A stretch of 64,000 nucleotides of DNA from Henricia sp. BOLD:AAB3569 (Eukaryota > Echinodermata > Asteroidea > Spinulosida > Echinasteridae). A model generated the notes under the pieces. The model was not told the origin of the DNA. It did no database searches and saw only the letters and a program-made list of their open reading frames with translations. Below are positions 11,711 through 24,763 of this stretch, piece by piece. Location of the stretch: the NCBI GenBank assembly GCA_037783545.1, contig JBBELK010000668.1, positions 79,324 through 143,323 of the forward strand. The letters are read 5' to 3'. The position numbers and the translations under genes were made by a program. Each line of letters begins with the position of its first letter. Position 1 is the first letter of the stretch.

Positions 11711-14700
11711 GACAAGTGCGCAATATAGAGAGTTTAGGGCATGCAAAATTTGAAGTTCGTCGGAACATTTTTCGACCTCCAAATTTGCCGACGTTTGGAC
11801 CCCACTTTGACTAAATTGCCGAGCCAAACTGCGGTGCGTTAACGACAGTCCGAATGACTGAGCATGCGCACAACTCAGGAGTACCCCAAAGAGGTGTGTA
11901 CAGACAGCCACGGTTTGCGTGAGAGCAGTCAGGAAGCCTCAACCCAGTTTTTTCTAAACTTTGAAATTTCTCTGCCATTTCCCGGCGAAAGTCTGTCAAT
12001 TTTTTATGACAAGTGCGCAATATAGAGAGTTTAGGGCATGCAAAATTTGAAGTTCGTCGGAACATTTTTCGACCTCCAAATTTGCCGACGTTTGGACCAC
12101 ACTTTGACCAAATTGCCGAGCCAAACTGCGGTGCGTTAACGACAGTCCGAATGACTGAGCATGCGCACAACTCAGGAGTACCCCAAAGAGGTGTGTACAG
12201 ACAGCCACGGTTTGCGTGAGAGCAGTCAGGAAGCCTCAACCCAGTTTTTTCTAAACTTTGAAATTTCTCTGCCATTTCCCGGCGAAAGTCTGTCAATTTT
12301 TTATGACAAGTGCGCAATATAGAGAGTTTAGGGCATGCAAAATTTGAAGTTCGTCGGAACATTTTTCGACCTCCAAATTTGCCGACGTTTGGACCACACT
12401 TTGACCAAATTGCCGAGCCAAACTGCGGTGCGTTAACGACAGTCCGAATGACTGAGCATGCGCACAACTCAGGAGTACCCCAAAGAGGTGTGTACAGACA
12501 GCCACGGTTTGCGTGAGAGCAGTCAGGAAGCCTCAACCCAGTTTTTTCTAAACTTTGAAATTTCTCTGCCATTTCCCGGCGAAAGTCCGAATGACTGAGC
12601 ATGCGCACAACTCAGGAGTACCCCAAAGAGGTGTGTACAGACAGCCACGGTTTGCGTGAGAGCAGTCAGGAAGCCTCAACCCAGTTTTTTCTAAACTTTG
12701 AAATTTCTCTGCCATTTCCCGGCGAAAGTCTGTCAATTTTTTATGACAAGTGCGCAATATAGAGAGTTTAGGGCATGCAAAATTTGAAGTTAGTCGGAAC
12801 ATTTTTCGACCTCCAAATTTGCCGACGTTTGGACCCCACTTTGACTAAATTGCCGAGCCAAACTGCGGTGCGTTAACGACAGTCCGAATGACTGAGCATG
12901 CGCACAACTCAGGAGTACCCCAAAGAGGTGTGTACAGACAGCCACGGTTTGCGTGAGAGCAGTCAGGAAGCCTCAACCCAGTTTTTTTCTAAACTTTGAA
13001 ATTTCTCTGCCATTTCCCGGCGAAAGTCTGTCAATTTTTTTATGACAAGTGCGCAATATAGAGAGTTTAGGGCATGCAAAATTTGAAGTTCGTCGGAACA
13101 TTTTTCGACCTCCAAATTTGCCGACGTTTGGACCACACTTTGACCAAATTGCCGAGCCAAACTGCGGTGCGTTAACGAAAGTCCGAATGACTGAGCATGC
13201 GCACAACTCAGGAGTACCCCAAAGAGGTGTGTACAGACAGCCACGGTTTGCGTGAGAGCAGTCAGGAAGCCTCAAACCAGTTTTTTCTAAACTTTGAAAT
13301 TTCTCTGCCATTTCCCGGCGAAAGTCTGTCAATTTTTTTATGACAAGTGCGCAATATAGAGAGTTTAGGGCATGCAAAATTTGAAGTTCGTCGGAACATT
13401 TTTCGACCTCCAAATTTGCCGACGTTTGGACCACCCTTTGACCAAATTGCCGAGCCAAACTGCAGTGCGTTAACGACAGTCCGAATGACTGAGCATGCGC
13501 ACAACTCAGGAGTACCCCAAAGAGGTGTATACAGACAGCCACGGTTTGCGTGAGAGCAGTCAGGAAGCCTCAACCCAGTTTTTTCTAAACTTTGAAATTT
13601 CTCTGCCATTTCCCGGCGAAAGTCCGAATGACTGAGCATGCGCACAACTCAGGAGTACCCCAAAGAGGTGTGTACAGACAGCCACGGTTTGCGTGAGAGC
13701 AGTCAGGAAGCCTCAACCCAGTTTTTTCTAAACTTTGAAATTTCTCTGCCATTTCCCGGCGAAAGTCTGTCAATTTTTTATGACAAGTGCGCAATATAGA
13801 GAGTTTAGGGCATGCAAAATTTGAAGTTCGTCGGAACATTTTTCGACCTCCAAATTTGCCGACGTTTGGACCCCACTTTGACTAAATTGCCGAGCCAAAC
13901 TGCGGTGCGTTAACGACAGTCCGAATGACTGAGCATGCGCACAACTCAGGAGTACCCCAAAGAGGTGTGTACAGACAGCCACGGTTTGCGTGAGAGCAGT
14001 CAGGAAGCCTCAACCCAGTTTTTTCTAAACTTTGAAATTTCTCTGCCATTTCCCGGCGAAAGTCTGTCAATTTTTTATGACAAGTGCGCAATATAGAGAG
14101 TTTAGGGCATGCAAAATTTGAAGTTCGTCGGAACATTTTTCGACCTCCAAATTTGCCGACGTTTGGACCCCACTTTGACTAAATTGCCGAGCCAAACTGC
14201 GTTGCGTTAACGACAGTCCGAATGACTGAGCATGCGCACAACTCAGGAGTACCCCAAAGAGGTGTGTACAGACAGCCACGGTTTGCGTGAGAGCAGTCAG
14301 AAAGCCTCAACCCAGTTTTTTCTAAACTTTGAAATTTCTCTGCCATTTCCCGGCGAAAGTCCGAATGACTGAGCATGCGCACAACTCAGGAGTACCCCAA
14401 AGAGGTGTGTACAGACAGCCACGGTTTGCGTGAGAGCAGTCAGGAAGCCTCAACCCAGTTTTTTCTAAACTTTGAAATTTCTCTGCCATTTCCCGGCGAA
14501 AGTCTGTCAATTTTTTATGACAAGTGCGCAATATAGAGAGTTTAGGGCATGCAAAATTTGAAGTTCGTCGGAACATTTTTCGACCTCCAAATTTGCCGAC
14601 GTTTGGACCCCACTTTGACTAAATTGCCGATCCAAACTGCGGTGCGTTAACGACAGTCCGAATGACTGAGCATGCGCACAACTCAGGAGTACCCCAAAGA

Positions 14701-17700
14701 GGTGTGTACAGACAGCCACGGTTTGCGTGAGAGCAGTCAGGAAGCCTCAACCCAGTTTTTTCTAAACTTTGAAATTTCTCTGCCATTTCCCGGCGAAAGT
14801 CTGTCAATTTTTTTATGACAAGTGCGCAATATAGAGAGTTTAGGGCATGCAAAATTTGAAGTTCGTCGGAACATTTTTCGACCTCCAAATTTGCCGACGT
14901 TTGGACCACACTTTGACCAAATTGCCGAGCCAAACTGCGGTGCGTTAACGACAGTCCGAATGACTGAGCATGCGCACAACTCAGGAGTACCCCAAAGAGG
15001 TGTGTACAGACAGCCACGGTTTGCGTGAGAGCAGTCAGGAAGCCTCAACCCAGTTTTTTCTAAACTTTGAAATTTCTCTGCCATTTCCCGGCGAAAGTCT
15101 GTCAATTTTTTATGACAAGTGCGCAATATAGAGAGTTTAGGGCATGCAAAATTTGAAGTTCGTCGGAACATTTTTCGACCTCCAAATTTGCCGACGTTTG
15201 GACCACACTTTGACCAAATTGCCGAGCCAAACTGCGGTGCGTTAACGACAGTCCGAATGACTGAGCATGCGCACAACTCAGGAGTATCCCAAAGAGGTGT
15301 GTACAGACAGCCACGGTTTGCGTGAGAGCAGTCAGGAAGCCTCAACCCAGTTTTTTCTAAACTTTGAAATTTCTCTGCCATTTCCCGGCGAAAGTCTGTC
15401 AATTTTTAATGACAAGTGCGCAATATAGAGAGTTTAGGGCATGCAAAATTTGAAGTTCGTCGGAACATTTTTCGACCTCCAAATTTGCCGACGTTTGGAC
15501 CACACTTTGACTAAATTGCCGAGCCAAACTGCGGTGCGTTAACGACAGTCCGAATGACTGAGCATGCGCACAACTCAGGAGTACCCCAAAGAGGTGTGTA
15601 CAGACAGCTACGGTTTGCGTGAGAGCAGTCAGGAAGCCTCAACCCAGTTTTTTCTAAACTTTGAAATTTCTCTGCCATTTCCCGGCGAAAGTCTGTCAAT
15701 TTTTTTATGACAAGTGCGCAATATAGAGAGTTTAGGGCATGCAAAATTTGAAGTTCGTCGGAACATTTTTCGACCTCCAAATTTGCCGACGTTTGGACCA
15801 CACTTTGACCAAATTGCCGAGCCAAACTGCGGTGCGTTAACGAAAGTCCGAATGACTGAGCATGCGCACAACTCAGGAGTACCCCAAAGAGGTGTGTACA
15901 GACAGCCACGGTTTGCGTGAGAGCAGTCAGGAAGCCTCAACCCAGTTTTTTCTAAACTTTGAAATTTCTCTGCCATTTCCCGGCGAAAGTCTGTCAATTT
16001 TTTATGACAAGTGCGCAATATAGAGAGTTTAGGGCATGCAAAATTTGAAGTTCGTCGGAACATTTTTCGACCTCCAAATTTGCCGACGTTTGGACCCCAC
16101 TTTGACTAAATTGCCGAGCCAAACTGCGGTGCGTTAACGACAGTCCGAATGACTGAGCATGCGCACAACTCAGGAGTACCCCAAAGAGGTGTGTACAGAC
16201 AGCCACGGTTTGCGTGAGAGCAGTCAGGAAGCCTCAACCCAGTTTTTTCTAAACTTTGAAATTTCTCTGCCATTTCCCGGCGAAAGTCCGAATGACTGAG
16301 CATGCGCACAACTCAGGAGTACCCCAAAGAGGTGTGTACAGACAGCCACGGTTTGCGTGAGAGCAGTCAGGAAGCCTCAACCCAGTTTTTTCTAAACTTT
16401 GAAATTTCTCTGCCATTTCCCGGCGAAAGTCTGTCAATTTGTTATGACAAGTGCGCAATATAGAGAGTTTAGGGCATGCAAAATTTGAAGTTCGTCGGAA
16501 CATTTTTCGACCTCCAAATTTGCCGACGTTTGGACCCCACTTTGACTAAATTGCCGATCCAAACTGCGGTGCGTTAACGACAGTCCGAATGACTGAGCAT
16601 GCGCACAACTCAGGAGTACCCCAAAGAGGTGTGTACAGACAGCCACGGTTTGCGTGAGAGCAGTCAGGAAGCCTCAACCCAGTTTTTTCTAAACTTTGAA
16701 ATTTCTCTGCCATTTCCCGGCGAAAGTCTGTCAATTTTTTTATGACAAGTGCGCAATATAGAGAGTTTAGGGCATGCAAAATTTGAAGTTCGTCGGAACA
16801 TTTTTCGACCTCCAAATTTGCCGACGTTTGGACCACACTTTGACCAAATTGCCGAGCCAAACTGCGGTGCGTTAACGACAGTCCGAATGACTGAGCATGC
16901 GCACAACTCAGGAGTACCCCAAAGAGGTGTGTACAGACAGCCACGGTTTGCGTGAGAGCAGTCAGGAAGCCTCAACCCAGTTTTTTCTAAACTTTGAAAT
17001 TTCTCTGCCATTTCCCGGCGAAAGTCTGTCAATTTTTTATGACAAGTGCGCAATATAGAGAGTTTAGGGCATGCAAAATTTGAAGTTCGTCGGAACATTT
17101 TTCGACCTCCAAATTTGCCGACGTTTGGACCACACTTTGACCAAATTGCCGAGCCAAACTGCGGTGCGTTAACGACAGTCCGAATGACTGAGCATGCGCA
17201 CAACTCAGGAGTACCCCAAAGAGGTGTGTACAGACAGCTACGGTTTGCGTGAGAGCAGTCAGGAAGCCTCAACCCAGTTTTTTCTAAACTTTGAAATTTC
17301 TCTGCCATTTCCCGGCGAAAGTCTGTCAATTTTTTTATGACAAGTGCGCAATATAGAGAGTTTAGGGCATGCAAAATTTGAAGTTCGTCGGAACATTTTT
17401 CGACCTCCAAATTTGCCGACGTTTGGACCACACTTTGACCAAATTGCCGAGCCAAACTGCGGTGCGTTAACGAAAGTCCGAATGACTGAGCATGCGCACA
17501 ACTCAGGAGTACCCCAAAGAGGTGTGTACAGACAGCCACGGTTTGCGTGAGAGCAGTCAGGAAGCCTCAAACCAGTTTTTTCTAAACTTTGAAATTTCTC
17601 TGCCATTTCCCGGCGAAAGTCTGTCAATTTTTTTATGACAAGTGCGCAATATAGAGAGTTTAGGGCATGCAAAATTTGAAGTTCGTCGGAACATTTTTCG

Positions 17701-19840
17701 ACCTCCAAATTTGCCGACGTTTGGACCACACTTTGACCAAATTGCCGAGCCAAACTGCGGTGCGTTAACGACAGTCCGAATGACTGAGCATGCGCACAAC
17801 TCAGGAGTACCCCAAAGAGGTGTGTACAGACAGCCACGGTTTGCGTGAGAGCAGTCAGGAAGCCTCAACCCAGTTTTTTCTAAACTTTGAAATTTCTCTG
17901 CCATTTCCCGGCGAAAGTCCGAATGACTGAGCATGCGCACAACTCAGGAGTACCCCAAAGAGGTGTGTACAGACAGCCACGGTTTGCGTGAGAGCAGTCA
18001 GGAAGCCTCAACCCAGTTTTTTCTAAACTTTGAAATTTCTCTGCCATTTCCCGGCGAAAGTCTGTCAATTTTTTATGACAAGTGCGCAATATAGAGAGTT
18101 TAGGGCATGCAAAATTTGAAGTTCGTCGGAACATTTTTCGACCTCCAAATTTGCCGACGTTTGGACCCCACTTTGACTAAATTGCCGAGCCAAACTGCGG
18201 TGCGTTAACGACAGTCCGAATGACTGAGCATGCGCACAACTCAGGAGTACCCCAAAGAGGTGTGTACAGACAGCCACGGTTTGCGTGAGAGCAGTCAGGA
18301 AGCCTCAACCCAGTTTTTTCTAAACTTTGAAATTTCTCTGCCATTTCCCGGCGAAAGTCTGTCAATTTTTTATGACAAGTGCGCAATATAGAGAGTTTAG
18401 GGCATGCAAAATTTGAAGTTCGTCGGAACATTTTTCGACCTCCAAATTTGCCGACGTTTGGACCCCACTTTGACTAAATTGCCGATCCAAACTGCGGTGC
18501 GTTAACGACAGTCCGAATGACTGAGCATGCGCACAACTCAGGAGTACCCCAAAGAGGTGTGTACAGACAGCCACGGTTTGCGTGAGAGCAGTCAGGAAGC
18601 CTCAACCCAGTTTTTTCTAAACTTTGAAATTTCTCTGCCATTTCCCGGCGAAAGTCTGTCAATTTTTTTATGACAAGTGCGCAATATAGAGAGTTTAGGG
18701 CATGCAAAATTTGAAGTTCGTCGGAACATTTTTCGACCTCCAAATTTGCCGACGTTTGGACCACACTTTGACCAAATTGCCGAGCCAAACTGCGGTGCGT
18801 TAACGACAGTCCGAATGACTGAGCATGCGCACAACTCAGGAGTACCCCAAAGAGGTGTGTACAGACAGCCACGGTTTGCGTGAGAGCAGTCAGGAAGCCT
18901 CAACCCAGTTTTTTCTAAACTTTGAAATTTCTCTGCCATTTCCCGGCGAAAGTCTGTCAATTTTTTATGACAAGTGCGCAATATAGAGAGTTTAGGGCAT
19001 GCAAAATTTGAAGTTCGTCGGAACATTTTTCGACCTCCAAATTTGCCGACGTTTGGACCACACTTTGACCAAATTGCCGAGCCAAACTGCGGTGCGTTAA
19101 CGACAGTCCGAATGACTGAGCATGCGCACAACTCAGGAGTATCCCAAAGAGGTGTGTACAGACAGCCACGGTTTGCGTGAGAGCAGTCAGGAAGCCTCAA
19201 CCCAGTTTTTTCTAAACTTTGAAATTTCTCTGCCATTTCCCGGCGAAAGTCTGTCAATTTTTAATGACAAGTGCGCAATATAGAGAGTTTAGGGCATGCA
19301 AAATTTGAAGTTCGTCGGAACATTTTTCGACCTCCAAATTTGCCGACGTTTGGACCACACTTTGACCAAATTGCCGAGCCAAACTGCGGTGCGTTAACGA
19401 CAGTCCGAATGACTGAGCATGCGCACAACTCAGGAGTACCCCAAAGAGGTGTGTACAGACAGCTACGGTTTGCGTGAGAGCAGTCAGGAAGCCTCAACCC
19501 AGTTTTTTCTAAACTTTGAAATTTCTCTGCCATTTCCCGGCGAAAGTCTGTCAATTTTTTTATGACAAGTGCGCAATATAGAGAGTTTAGGGCATGCAAA
19601 ATTTGAAGTTCGTCGGAACATTTTTCGACCTCCAAATTTGCCGACGTTTGGACCACACTTTGACCAAATTGCCGAGCCAAACTGCGGTGCGTTAACGACA
19701 GTCCGAATGACTGAGCATGCGCACAACTCAGGAGTACCCCAAAGAGGTGTGTACAGACAGCCACGGTTTGCGTGAGAGCAGTCAGGAAGCCTCAACCCAG
19801 TTTTTTCTAAACTTTGAAATTTCTCTGCCATTTCCCGGCG

Positions 19841-22800
19841 AAAGTCCGAATGACTGAGCATGCGCACAACTCAGGAGTACCCCAAAGAGGTGTGTACAGA
19901 CAGCCACGGTTTGCGTGAGAGCAGTCAGGAAGCCTCAACCCAGTTTTTTCTAAACTTTGAAATTTCTCTGCCATTTCCCGGCGAAAGTCTGTCAATTGTT
20001 TATGACAAGTGCGCAATATAGAGAGTTTAGGGCATGCAAAATTTGAAGTTCGTCGGAACATTTTTCGACCTCCAATTTGCCGACGTTTGGACCCCACTTT
20101 GACTAAATTGCCGAGCCAAACTGCGGTGCGTTAACGACAGTCCGAATGACTGAGCATGCGCACAACTCAGGAGTACCCCAAAGAGGTGTGTACAGACAGC
20201 CACGGTTTGCGTGAGAGCAGTCAGGAAGCCTCAACCCAGTTTTTTCTAAACTTTGAAATTTCTCTGCCATTTCCCGGCGAAAGTCTGTCAATTTTTTTAT
20301 GACAAGTGCGCAATATAGAGAGTTTAGGGCATGCAAAATTTGAAGTTCGTCGGAACATTTTTCGACCTCCAAATTTGCCGACGTTTGGACCACACTTTGA
20401 CCAAATTGCCGAGCCAAACTGCGGTGCGTTAACGAAAGTCCGAATGACTGAGCATGCGCACAACTCAGGAGTACCCCAAAGAGGTGTGTACAGACAGCCA
20501 CGGTTTGCGTGAGAGCAGTCAGGAAGCCTCAAACCAGTTTTTTCTAAACTTTGAAATTTCTCTGCCATTTCCCGGCGAAAGTCTGTCAATTTTTTTATGA
20601 CAAGTGCGCAATATAGAGAGTTTAGGGCATGCAAAATTTGAAGTTCGTCGGAACATTTTTCGACCTCCAAATTTGCCGACGTTTGGACCACACTTTGACC
20701 AAATTGCCGAGCCAAACTGCGGTGCGTTAACGACAGTCCGAATGACTGAGCATGCGCACAACTCAGGAGTACCCCAAAGAGGTGTGTACAGACAGCCACG
20801 GTTTGCGTGAGAGCAGTCAGGAAGCCTCAACCCAGTTTTTTCTAAACTTTGAAATTTCTCTGCCATTTCCCGGCGAAAGTCTGTCAATTTTTTATGACAA
20901 GTGCGCAATATAGAGAGTTTAGGGCATGCAAAATTTGAAGTTCGTCGGAACATTTTTCGACCTCCAAATTTGCCGACGTTTGGACCACACTTTGACCAAA
21001 TTGCCGAGCCAAACTGCGGTGCGTTAACGACAGTCCGAATGACTGAGCATGCGCACAACTCAGGAGTATCCCAAAGAGGTGTGTACAGACAGCCACGGTT
21101 TGCGTGAGAGCAGTCAGGAAGCCTCAACCCAGTTTTTTCTAAACTTTGAAATTTCTCTGCCATTTCCCGGCGAAAGTCTGTCAATTTTTAATGACAAGTG
21201 CGCAATATAGAGAGTTTAGGGCATGCAAAATTTGAAGTTCGTCGGAACATTTTTCGACCTCCAAATTTGCCGACGTTTAGACCACACTTTGACCAAATTG
21301 CCGAGCCAAACTGCGGTGCGTTAACGACAGTCCGAATGACTGAGCATGCGCACAACTCAGGAGTACCCCAAAGAGGTGTGTACAGACAGCCACGGTTTGC
21401 GTGAGAGCAGTCAGGAAGCCTCAACCCAGTTTTTTCTAAACTTTGAAATTTCTCTGCCATTTCCCGGCGAAAGTCTGTCAATTTTTTATGACAAGTGCGC
21501 AATACAGAGAGTTTAGGGCATGTAAAATTTGAAGTTCGTCGGAACATTTTTCGACCTCCAAATTTGCCGACGTTTGGACCACACTTTGACCAAATTGCCG
21601 AGCCAAACTGCGGTGCGTTAACGAAAGTCCGAATGACTGAGCATGCGCACAACTCAGGAGTACCCCAAAGAGGTGTGTACAGACAGCCACGGTTTGCGTG
21701 AGAGCAGTCAGGAAGCCTCAAACCAGTTTTTTCTAAACTTTGAAATTTCTCTGCCATTTCCCGGCGAAAGTCTGTCAATTTTTTTATGACAAGTGCGCAA
21801 TATAGAGAGTTTAGGGCATGCAAAATTTGAAGTTCGTCGGAACATTTTTCGACCTCCAAATTTGCCGACGTTTGGACCACACTTTGACCAAATTGCCGAG
21901 CCAAACTGCGGTGCGTTAACGACAGTCCGAATGACTGAGCATGCGCACAACTCAGGAGTACCCCAAAGAGGTGTGTACAGACAGCCACGGTTTGCGTGAG
22001 AGCAGTCAGGAAGCCTCAACCCAGTTTTTTCTAAACTTTGAAATTTCTCTGCCATTTCCCGGCGAAAGTCCGAATGACTGAGCATGCGCACAACTCAGGA
22101 GTACCCCAAAGAGGTGTGTACAGACAGCCACGGTTTGCGTGAGAGCAGTCAGGAAGCCTCAACCCAGTTTTTTCTAAACTTTGAAATTTCTCTGCCATTT
22201 CCCGGCGAAAGTCTGTCAATTTTTTATGACAAGTGCGCAATATAGAGAGTTTAGGGCATGCAAAATTTGAAGTTCGTCGGAACATTTTTCGACCTCCAAA
22301 TTTGCCGACGTTTGGACCCCACTTTGACTAAATTGCCGAGCCAAACTGCGGTGCGTTAACGACAGTCCGAATGACTGAGCATGCGCACAACTCAGGAGTA
22401 CCCCAAAGAGGTGTGTACAGACAGCCACGGTTTGCGTGAGAGCAGTCAGGAAGCCTCAACCCAGTTTTTTCTAAACTTTGAAATTTCTCTGCCATTTCCC
22501 GGCGAAAGTCTGTCAATTTTTTTATGACAAGTGCGCAATATAGAGAGTTTAGGGCATGCAAAATTTGAAGTTCGTCGGAACATTTTTTTGACCTCCAAAT
22601 TTGCCGACGTTTGGACCACACTTTGACCAAATTGCCGAGCCAAACTGCGGTGCGTTAACGAAAGTCCGAATGACTGAGCATGCGCACAACTCAGGAGTAC
22701 CCCAAAGAGGTGTGTACAGACAGCCACGGTTTGCGTGAGAGCAGTCAGGAAGCCTCAAACCAGTTTTTTCTAAACTTTGAAATTTCTCTGCCATTTCCCG

Positions 22801-24290
22801 GCGAAAGTCTGTCAATTTTTTTATGACAAGTGCGCAATATAGAGAGTTTAGGGCATGCAAAATTTGAAGTTCGTCGGAACATTTTTCGACCTCCAAATTT
22901 GCCGACGTTTGGACCACACTTTGACCAAATTGCCGAGCCAAACTGCGGTGCGTTAACGACAGTCCGAATGACTGAGCATGCGCACAACTCAGGAGTACCC
23001 CAAAGAGGTGTGTACAGACAGCCACGGTTTGCGTGAGAGCAGTCAGGAAGCCTCAACCCAGTTTTTTCTAAACTTTGAAATTTCTCTGCCATTTCCCGGC
23101 GAAAGTCTGTCAATTTTTTATGACAAGTGCGCAATATAGAGAGTTTAGGGCATGCAAAATTTGAAGTTCGTCGGAACATTTTTCGACCTCCAAATTTGCC
23201 GACGTTTGGACCACACTTTGACCAAATTGCCGAGCCAAACTGCGGTGCGTTAACGACAGTCCGAATGACTGAGCATGCGCACAACTCAGGAGTATCCCAA
23301 AGAGGTGTGTACAGACAGCCACGGTTTGCGTGAGAGCAGTCAGGAAGCCTCAACCCAGTTTTTTCTAAACTTTGAAATTTCTCTGCCATTTCCCGGCGAA
23401 AGTCTGTCAATTTTTAATGACAAGTGCGCAATATAGAGAGTTTAGGGCATGCAAAATTTGAAGTTCGTCGGAACATTTTTCGACCTCCAAATTTGCCGAC
23501 GTTTAGACCACACTTTGACCAAATTGCCGAGCCAAACTGCGGTGCGTTAACGACAGTCCGAATGACTGAGCATGCGCACAACTCAGGAGTACCCCAAAGA
23601 GGTGTGTACAGACAGCCACGGTTTGCGTGAGAGCAGTCAGGAAGCCTCAACCCAGTTTTTTCTAAACTTTGAAATTTCTCTGCCATTTCCCGGCGAAAGT
23701 CTGTCAATTTTTTATGACAAGTGCGCAATACAGAGAGTTTAGGGCATGTAAAATTTGAAGTTCGTCGGAACATTTTTCGACCTCCAAATTTGCCGACGTT
23801 TGGACCACACTTTGACCAAATTGCCGAGCCAAACTGCGGTGCGTTAACGAAAGTCCGAATGACTGAGCATGCGCACAACTCAGGAGTACCCCAAAGAGGT
23901 GTGTACAGACAGCCACGGTTTGCGTGAGAGCAGTCAGGAAGCCTCAAACCAGTTTTTTCTAAACTTTGAAATTTCTCTGCCATTTCCCGGCGAAAGTCTG
24001 TCAATTTTTTTATGACAAGTGCGCAATATAGAGAGTTTAGGGCATGCAAAATTTGAAGTTCGTCGGAACATTTTTCGACCTCCAAATTTGCCGACGTTTG
24101 GACCACACTTTGACCAAATTGCCGAGCCAAACTGCGGTGCGTTAACGACAGTCCGAATGACTGAGCATGCGCACAACTCAGGAGTACCCCAAAGAGGTGT
24201 GTACAGACAGCCACGGTTTGCGTGAGAGCAGTCAGGAAGCCTCAACCCAGTTTTTTCTAAACTTTGAAATTTCTCTGCCATTTCCCGGCG
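19841..24290. repeat. 2.2-kb higher-order repeat in tandem (one truncated plus seven full units)
   Basis: Successive truncation junctions at 19840, 22064 and 24290 bound blocks of 2224 and 2226 bp. Both blocks hold the same ordered unit types: a truncated unit, a GACCCC unit, a CGAAAGTCC unit, a consensus unit, a TATCCC unit, a unit beginning after TTTTTAATGAC with GTTTAGACC, a unit with CAATACAGAG and GCATGTAAAA that also has CGAAAGTCC, and a consensus unit. The first block has a one-base loss near 20073 and a TTGTTTATG T-run variant near 19997. The second has an extra T and a C-to-T change near 22588. Confidence 0.85.
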
Positions 24291-24763
24291 AAAGTCCGAA
24301 TGACTGAGCATGCGCACAACTCAGGAGTACCCCAAAGAGGTGTGTACAGACAGCCACGGTTTGCGTGAGAGCAGTCAGGAAGCCTCAACCCAGTTTTTTC
24401 TAAACTTTGAAATTTCTCTGCCATTTCCCGGCGAAAGTCTGTCAATTTTTTATGACAAGTGCGCCATATAGAGAGTTTAGGGCATGCAAAATTTGAAGTT
24501 CGTCGGAACATTTTTCGACCTCCAAATTTGCCGACGTTTGGACCCCACTTTGACTAAATTGCCGAGCCAAACTGCGGTGCGTTAACGACAGTCCGAATGA
24601 CTGAGCATGCGCACAACTCAGGAGTACCCCAAAGAGGTGTGTACAGACAGCCACGGTTTGCGTGAGAGCAGTCAGGAAGCCTCAACCCAGTTTTTTCTAA
24701 ACTTTGAAATTTCTCTGCCATTTCCCGGCGAAAGTCTGTCAAATTTTTTATGACAAGTGCGCA

